This document shows, one piece after another, positions 59,443 to 64,000 of a DNA stretch of 64,000 bases (its first letter is position 1; the number at the start of each line of letters is the position of its first letter). The stretch spans positions 1,535,501 through 1,599,500 of the forward strand of contig NZ_CP119968.1 in the NCBI RefSeq assembly GCF_032163395.1, written 5' to 3'. Origin of the DNA: Gloeocapsopsis dulcis. GTDB lineage: Bacteria; Cyanobacteriota; Cyanobacteriia; Cyanobacteriales; Chroococcidiopsidaceae. The notes below the pieces were generated by a model. It searched no databases, was not told where the DNA came from, and saw only the letters and a list, made by a program, of their open reading frames with translations. A program made the position numbers and the translations under genes.

Positions 59443-59511
59443 GAATAAATCCTAACTTCTGGTTTCTGTCTTTTAACTCCTGAATTCTTTTAAGCAAGGA
59501 ATAGTAGAGAA

Positions 59512-62500
59512 ATGGCAGAAGAAAAGGGAATGATTTTTCGCAATCGAATAGTAGATAAAGGACAGCTCAAAAATTTGATTGCATGGGCTTTCACAAATTA
59601 TGGCACTGCTCGAACAGCGGCGATCGCGGATCGTTTGAAAGACTTGGGATTTCGCTACGCTACAAAAGCGGGGGTTTCGATTAGTGTTGACGATTTGATG
59701 GTTCCGCCTAGCAAGCGCGCCTTACTAGACGCTGCTGAAGCAGAAATTCGGGCAACTGAAGAACGCTATACAAGAGGCGAAATTACAGAAGTTGAACGTT
59801 TTCAAAAAGTCATTGATACATGGAATAGTACGAGTGAAGCGCTGAAAGATGAAGTTGTCGATCACTTCCTTGCTACCGATCCATTGAACTCAGTATATAT
59901 GATGGCGTTCTCTGGTGCTAGGGGTAATATTTCCCAAGTACGCCAGTTGGTAGGAATGCGCGGTCTGATGGCTGATCCCCAAGGTGAAATCATCGACTTA
60001 CCCATCAAAACGAACTTCCGCGAAGGATTGACAGTAACCGAATATATCATCTCTTCCTACGGAGCCAGAAAAGGGTTAGTTGATACGGCACTGAGAACGG
60101 CTGACTCCGGTTATTTGACACGTCGTTTAGTAGACGTTGCGCAAGATGTCATCATTCGGGAATTCGATTGCGGAACAACACGAGGAGTCTCGCTACGAGC
60201 TATGCGAGATGGCGATCGTGTGATGATTCCACTCAGTTCGCGCTTGTTGGGCAGAATTGCAGCAATTGATATTGTGCATCCACAAACGCAAGAAGTCTTA
60301 TTCGAGAAAAATCAGCCCATCTCTGATGAAGTAGCCAAGCACATCGAGAAAGCTGGCGTCGAAGAAGTCATCGTGCGATCGCCCCTAACCTGTGAAGCCG
60401 CTCGCTCCGTATGTCAACACTGTTACGGTTGGAGTCTAGCGCATGGCAAGATGGTTGATCTTGGCGAAGCTGTAGGAATTATTGCAGCTCAAAGTATTGG
60501 CGAACCAGGAACTCAGCTAACAATGCGGACTTTCCATACCGGAGGAGTGTTTACTGGTGAAGTCGCCCGACAAGTACGCAGTGAAGTCGAAGGGACGTTA
60601 CGTATTCCCAGCCGCTTGCGGACTCGACCCTTCCGCACTCGTCACGGGGAAGATGCATTGATTGTAGAAGCTAATGGGTCTTTAACGGTTGAGGCAACTT
60701 CTGGTGAGAAAGTTACCGTTCCTGTAACTCAAGGTTCTACTTTATACATTACTGACGGTCAAAAGGTAAAAGTTGGAGAACTTTTAGCAGAAGTTGCGAT
60801 CGGCGGTCGTAACACTCGAGCACACACAGAAAAAGCAACTAAAGATGTTGCTTCAGACTTAGCAGGCGAAGTTAAGTTTGCTGATGTTGTCCCAGAAGAA
60901 AAAACAGACCGTCAAGGTAATACAACAACCACTGCAGCGCGAGGTGGCTTGATTTGGATTTTATCTGGAGAAGTGTATAACTTACCTCCAGGTGCAGAAC
61001 CGTTGGTTGTCAATGGCCAGCAGATTGAAGCAAATAGCGTTCTTGCCGAAACACGACTCAATACTGTCTACGGCGGTACTGTACGAATACCGTCAGGAAT
61101 TGACAACAACGGCAAAGGCGGACGAGAAATAGAAATCATTACTGCCTCAGTTGTTCTAGACACCGCTAGAGTACGAGTAGAACACACTCAAGGTCGCGAT
61201 CACTACTTGGTTGAAACAAACAACAACCAAATGTTCTCACTGCTAGCTACCCCTGGCACAAAAGTACAAAATCATCAAGTTGTCGCTGAGTTGATTTCTG
61301 ATGAATATCGCACCACGACTGGCGGTTTAATTAAGTATTCTGGGATAGAGCTAGCAAAGAAAGGTAAAGCCAAGCAGGGCTACGAAATTGTTCAAGGCGG
61401 AACGATCTTGTGGATTCCAGAGGAAACCCACGAAGTCAATAAAGATATCTCGCTACTGATGGTAGAAGATGCTCAATATGTTGAGGCTGGAACTGAAGTA
61501 GTTAAAGATATCTTCTGCCAAAACAACGGTGTAGTAGAAGTTACTCAGAAAAATGACATTCTGCGCGAGCTAGTAGTTAAGCCTGGCGAGCTGCTGATGG
61601 TAGACGATCCCGAAGCAGTTATGAGTCGCGATGGTACCTTTGGTCAACCAGGTGAGGAAATTCTTCCAGGACATACCCTCTCAGATTTACGTTACATCGA
61701 GTATGTCGAATCGCCAGAGGGACCAGCTTTACTGCTGCGTCCAGTGACTGAATTTGCAGTACCAGATGAACCCTCAGTTCCCAGCACGCAATCGAGCGCA
61801 GGTGCAGGTCGTTCAATTACTCTCAGAGCAGTGCAACGTGTTCCTTACAAAGATTCAGAGCGTGTTCGCTCTGTCGAAGGGGTAGAGCTATTACGTACTC
61901 AGCTGGTATTAGAAATTGAGCAAATGCAGTCACCTGAACACACAGGTTCGCCAATGCTAGCTGATATTGAGTTAGTCCCAGACGAGGAAGATCCAAACGT
62001 TCAGCGCTTGCAGTTAGTGATTCTTGAATCATTAGTGATTCGTCGTGACATTGCTGCTGATGCAACTCAAGGTAGTACTCAAACAAGACTTCTTATCGAA
62101 GACGGACAAACTATTGAAGCTGGTGCTGTTGTCGCTCGCACAGAAATTCAGTGCAAAGAAGCAGGAGAAATTCGCGGTATTCGTGAGGGAGCAGAGGCAA
62201 TTCGCCGGATCTTAGTAGTCAGAACGACAGATCAATTCACTGTCACGATTAAAGAGAAACCTAACGTCAAAGTAGGGAACTTGCTAATTGCGGGTCGTGA
62301 AATTGCTCCAGGAGTCGTTATTGAAGAATCTGGTCAAGTACTAGAAATCAGAAACCCTCAAACTGCAAGCCAACAGGAGACAGCGGAAGCGGCTCTAGCT
62401 AGTAACAATTATGAAATTGTTCTGCGAGTTGCTCGTCCTTATCGCGTTTCACCAGGAGCTGTCTTACAAGTTGAAGATGGCGGTTTAGTTCAACGCGGCG

Positions 62501-63576
62501 ATAACTTAGTGCTACTTGTATTTGAGCGAGCTAAGACCGGAGATATTATTCAAGGTTTGCCGCGAATTGAAGAACTATTGGAAGCTCGTAAACCCAAAGA
62601 AGCTTGTGTTCTGGCTCGTAGACCAGGAACTGTTGAAGTTGGCAGGTTAGAAGATGAAGCAGTTGCAATTAGAGTTGTAGAAGACTCTGGCGCAGTCACT
62701 GAATATCCTATCGGACCTGGACAGAATGCCGTAGTACCAGATGGAGCAACAGTAGAAGTCGGAATGCCGCTGACAGAAGGACCTGCCAATCCTCACGAAA
62801 TCTTGGAAATCTTCTTTGAGTATGGTACGCAAAATGGTGCTTATGCTGATGCTTTAGAAGCATTGCAGCAAGTACAAACCTTCTTGGTGAATGAAGTACA
62901 AACAGTGTATCAATCTCAAGGAATTGATATTTCTGACAAGCATATTGAAGTTATTGTGCGGCAAATGACCTCTAAGGTACGTGTTGATGATGGTGGCGAC
63001 ACCACAATGCTACCTGGTGAATTAGTCGAACTGCGGCAAATTGAGCAGGTTAACGAAGCGATGAGTATTACTGGAGGTGCCAAAGCGCAGTACACGCCAA
63101 TGCTTCTCGGTATCACCAAGGCATCGCTCAATACAGATAGCTTCATTTCAGCAGCCTCCTTCCAAGAAACTACACGAGTACTGACCGAAGCCGCAATTGA
63201 AGGTAAATCAGACTGGTTACGCGGTTTGAAAGAAAACGTCATTATCGGACGCTTGATTCCTGCTGGAACTGGCTTTAATGCTTATGAGGAACTGACTAGT
63301 CCGATGAGTGAAGATCTCTCTCTTGACTCAGGAAGTGTCTTTGATGATGGAGAAGATTCGCTCGATGTTGTCCTTGATGACCGTACAGCCCGTGCTTACA
63401 ATTTAGACAGTGGTTTAGGAGACAATTTTAGCTTTGATCGTAATTCCTTCATTCAAGATGATGATGAAGACTTGATGATCGGTGATGGGGTCGAGGACTT
63501 TGCCGCTGATGAGGATGAAGAAGATGATTACGACGAAGATGATGATGATGATGATATTGATGAAGACGATCTCTAA
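59512..63576 (+). CDS. rpoC2: RNA polymerase beta-prime subunit (C-terminal part)
   Basis: The 1354-residue protein begins with the bridge-helix-containing [21 protein letters not shown] and [22 protein letters not shown] second zinc site follows (CGTTRG, then [13 protein letters not shown]), and then the trigger-loop region [19 protein letters not shown]. After it, a very large insertion of sandwich-barrel hybrid motifs (SI3) occupies about 360-980, as in all cyanobacteria. The jaw and switch region ([26 protein letters not shown]) closes the core. The last 40 or so residues are almost all Asp and Glu, a disordered acidic tail whose role is unknown. Confidence 0.98.
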   Translation: MAEEKGMIFRNRIVDKGQLKNLIAWAFTNYGTARTAAIADRLKDLGFRYATKAGVSISVDDLMVPPSKRALLDAAEAEIRATEERYTRGEITEVERFQKVIDTWNSTSEALKDEVVDHFLATDPLNSVYMMAFSGARGNISQVRQLVGMRGLMADPQGEIIDLPIKTNFREGLTVTEYIISSYGARKGLVDTALRTADSGYLTRRLVDVAQDVIIREFDCGTTRGVSLRAMRDGDRVMIPLSSRLLGRIAAIDIVHPQTQEVLFEKNQPISDEVAKHIEKAGVEEVIVRSPLTCEAARSVCQHCYGWSLAHGKMVDLGEAVGIIAAQSIGEPGTQLTMRTFHTGGVFTGEVARQVRSEVEGTLRIPSRLRTRPFRTRHGEDALIVEANGSLTVEATSGEKVTVPVTQGSTLYITDGQKVKVGELLAEVAIGGRNTRAHTEKATKDVASDLAGEVKFADVVPEEKTDRQGNTTTTAARGGLIWILSGEVYNLPPGAEPLVVNGQQIEANSVLAETRLNTVYGGTVRIPSGIDNNGKGGREIEIITASVVLDTARVRVEHTQGRDHYLVETNNNQMFSLLATPGTKVQNHQVVAELISDEYRTTTGGLIKYSGIELAKKGKAKQGYEIVQGGTILWIPEETHEVNKDISLLMVEDAQYVEAGTEVVKDIFCQNNGVVEVTQKNDILRELVVKPGELLMVDDPEAVMSRDGTFGQPGEEILPGHTLSDLRYIEYVESPEGPALLLRPVTEFAVPDEPSVPSTQSSAGAGRSITLRAVQRVPYKDSERVRSVEGVELLRTQLVLEIEQMQSPEHTGSPMLADIELVPDEEDPNVQRLQLVILESLVIRRDIAADATQGSTQTRLLIEDGQTIEAGAVVARTEIQCKEAGEIRGIREGAEAIRRILVVRTTDQFTVTIKEKPNVKVGNLLIAGREIAPGVVIEESGQVLEIRNPQTASQQETAEAALASNNYEIVLRVARPYRVSPGAVLQVEDGGLVQRGDNLVLLVFERAKTGDIIQGLPRIEELLEARKPKEACVLARRPGTVEVGRLEDEAVAIRVVEDSGAVTEYPIGPGQNAVVPDGATVEVGMPLTEGPANPHEILEIFFEYGTQNGAYADALEALQQVQTFLVNEVQTVYQSQGIDISDKHIEVIVRQMTSKVRVDDGGDTTMLPGELVELRQIEQVNEAMSITGGAKAQYTPMLLGITKASLNTDSFISAASFQETTRVLTEAAIEGKSDWLRGLKENVIIGRLIPAGTGFNAYEELTSPMSEDLSLDSGSVFDDGEDSLDVVLDDRTARAYNLDSGLGDNFSFDRNSFIQDDDEDLMIGDGVEDFAADEDEEDDYDEDDDDDDIDEDDL

Positions 63577-63603
63577 CTTGAGCTAATCTTCAGATGAAAT
63601 ACT

Positions 63604-63638
63604 CCCTCTAAACTACTCTGGTTTAGGGGGTTTTCTTT
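63604..63638 (+). terminator. Rho-independent terminator after rpoC2
   Basis: A 10-bp stem CCCTCTAAAC/GTTTAGGGGG (one T-G pair) with a 7-nt loop is followed by TTTTCTTT. It begins 28 nt after the rpoC2 stop and closes the rpsT-to-rpoC2 region. Confidence 0.9.
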
Positions 63639-63675
63639 AATCCTTGAGAACGTAAACTTGCAACATTAGCATTTG

Positions 63676-64000
63676 TCAGTTACGGTTGAGATTGTTGTCA
63701 AGAGCGATCGCTTTGCTCACTACATCGCGGTAGAGGTATGAGTGCGTAAAAGAAATACCTTTCAATAGCTGACTCAACAGATGCTGTTTAGGTACGTTTA
63801 TACTTTGCCAATCATCTTGTAAAATGCCGCCTGTATCATCACTGTTGGGATTCCAACTCCAGTAGGTAAAGCTCAAATGATGCTTCTGAATGTAATTGAC
63901 AAATTGCTGCTGCCAAATACCCTCTTTGGAGATCTTATCTACATAACGACCGCCAAATTCTCCAACTAAAATAGGCGCTAGATTTTGACTAGCAATATAG
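63676..64000 (-). CDS. Glycoside hydrolase family 5 (cellulase-like), C-terminal part
   Basis: The frame is open from the right window edge to TGA at 63676, giving the last 107 residues. They read ILVGEFGGRYVDKISKEGIW, where the Glu of GEFGG is the nucleophile position of GH5. FTYWSWNPNSDDTGGILQDDW follows, the late aromatic substrate-binding strand. GH5 enzymes cut beta-1,4 or related glucans; cyanobacterial members may work on cell-wall or sheath polysaccharide. The N-terminus and any signal peptide lie outside the window. Confidence 0.85.
   Translation of the reverse strand, partial: YIASQNLAPILVGEFGGRYVDKISKEGIWQQQFVNYIQKHHLSFTYWSWNPNSDDTGGILQDDWQSINVPKQHLLSQLLKGISFTHSYLYRDVVSKAIALDNNLNRN

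Overview
The window is chromosomal DNA from a cyanobacterium. The evidence is a photosystem I PsaB-type reaction-centre gene, an RNA polymerase split into rpoC1 and rpoC2 in the order rpsT-tatD-rpoB-rpoC1-rpoC2, many copies of the HIP1 octamer GCGATCGC, and several families of conserved cyanobacterial membrane proteins. A lone psaB paralogue and HetC-like peptide exporters suggest a Nostocales or Chroococcidiopsis-like relative, but that placement is inference. I see no tRNA, rRNA or CRISPR array.

Layout. 1-929 (-) is a secreted protein with a tandem Pro/Thr/Gln repeat and the start of a probable beta-barrel, cut by the window edge. 1.6-8.4 kb carries an ion channel/hydrolase pair, a conserved membrane protein, a GNAT acetyltransferase and a GT39-like glycosyltransferase with a TPR tail. 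8.4-21 kb is ordinary chromosome: a hybrid histidine kinase, a BtuF-like binding protein, hrcA, a rhodanese, a DUF3352-like protein, a CPA1 antiporter and an incomplete LivK/LivH uptake system. 21-29 kb is eroded: a truncated Uma2 gene, a single-domain response regulator, an isolated psaB2-like gene, a chimera of two truncated convergent genes, and long AT-rich deserts. 29.5-35 kb carries a CrtX-like glycosyltransferase, a helical-repeat membrane protein, hslO and a small conserved gene, followed by an IS5-type insertion at 35.06-36.02 kb.

The notable locus is 37.4-50.2 kb. The plus strand encodes an HTH regulator, a cNMP-domain plus C39-peptidase ABC exporter, an HlyD-type adaptor and a cytosolic parvulin-like protein. 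The convergent minus strand encodes two double-glycine precursor peptides, an APH-fold kinase, a HopA1-family protein, a degenerate aldo/keto reductase, a second parvulin-like protein and a third precursor. Kinase plus HopA1 is the pair used for Ser/Thr dehydration in class V lanthipeptides. Here two of the three core peptides have no cysteine and the third has only a terminal one, so lanthionine formation is largely excluded. The cores instead have Ser/Thr alternating with aliphatic residues. This looks like a kinase/HopA1-dependent RiPP system with a product type I do not recognise, exported by the linked transporter. A small RTX protein lies next to it.

50.2-63.6 kb is housekeeping: universal stress protein, hisD, rpsT, tatD, rpoB, rpoC1 and rpoC2, closed by a strong terminator. 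A partial GH5 cellulase-like gene (-) runs off the right edge.
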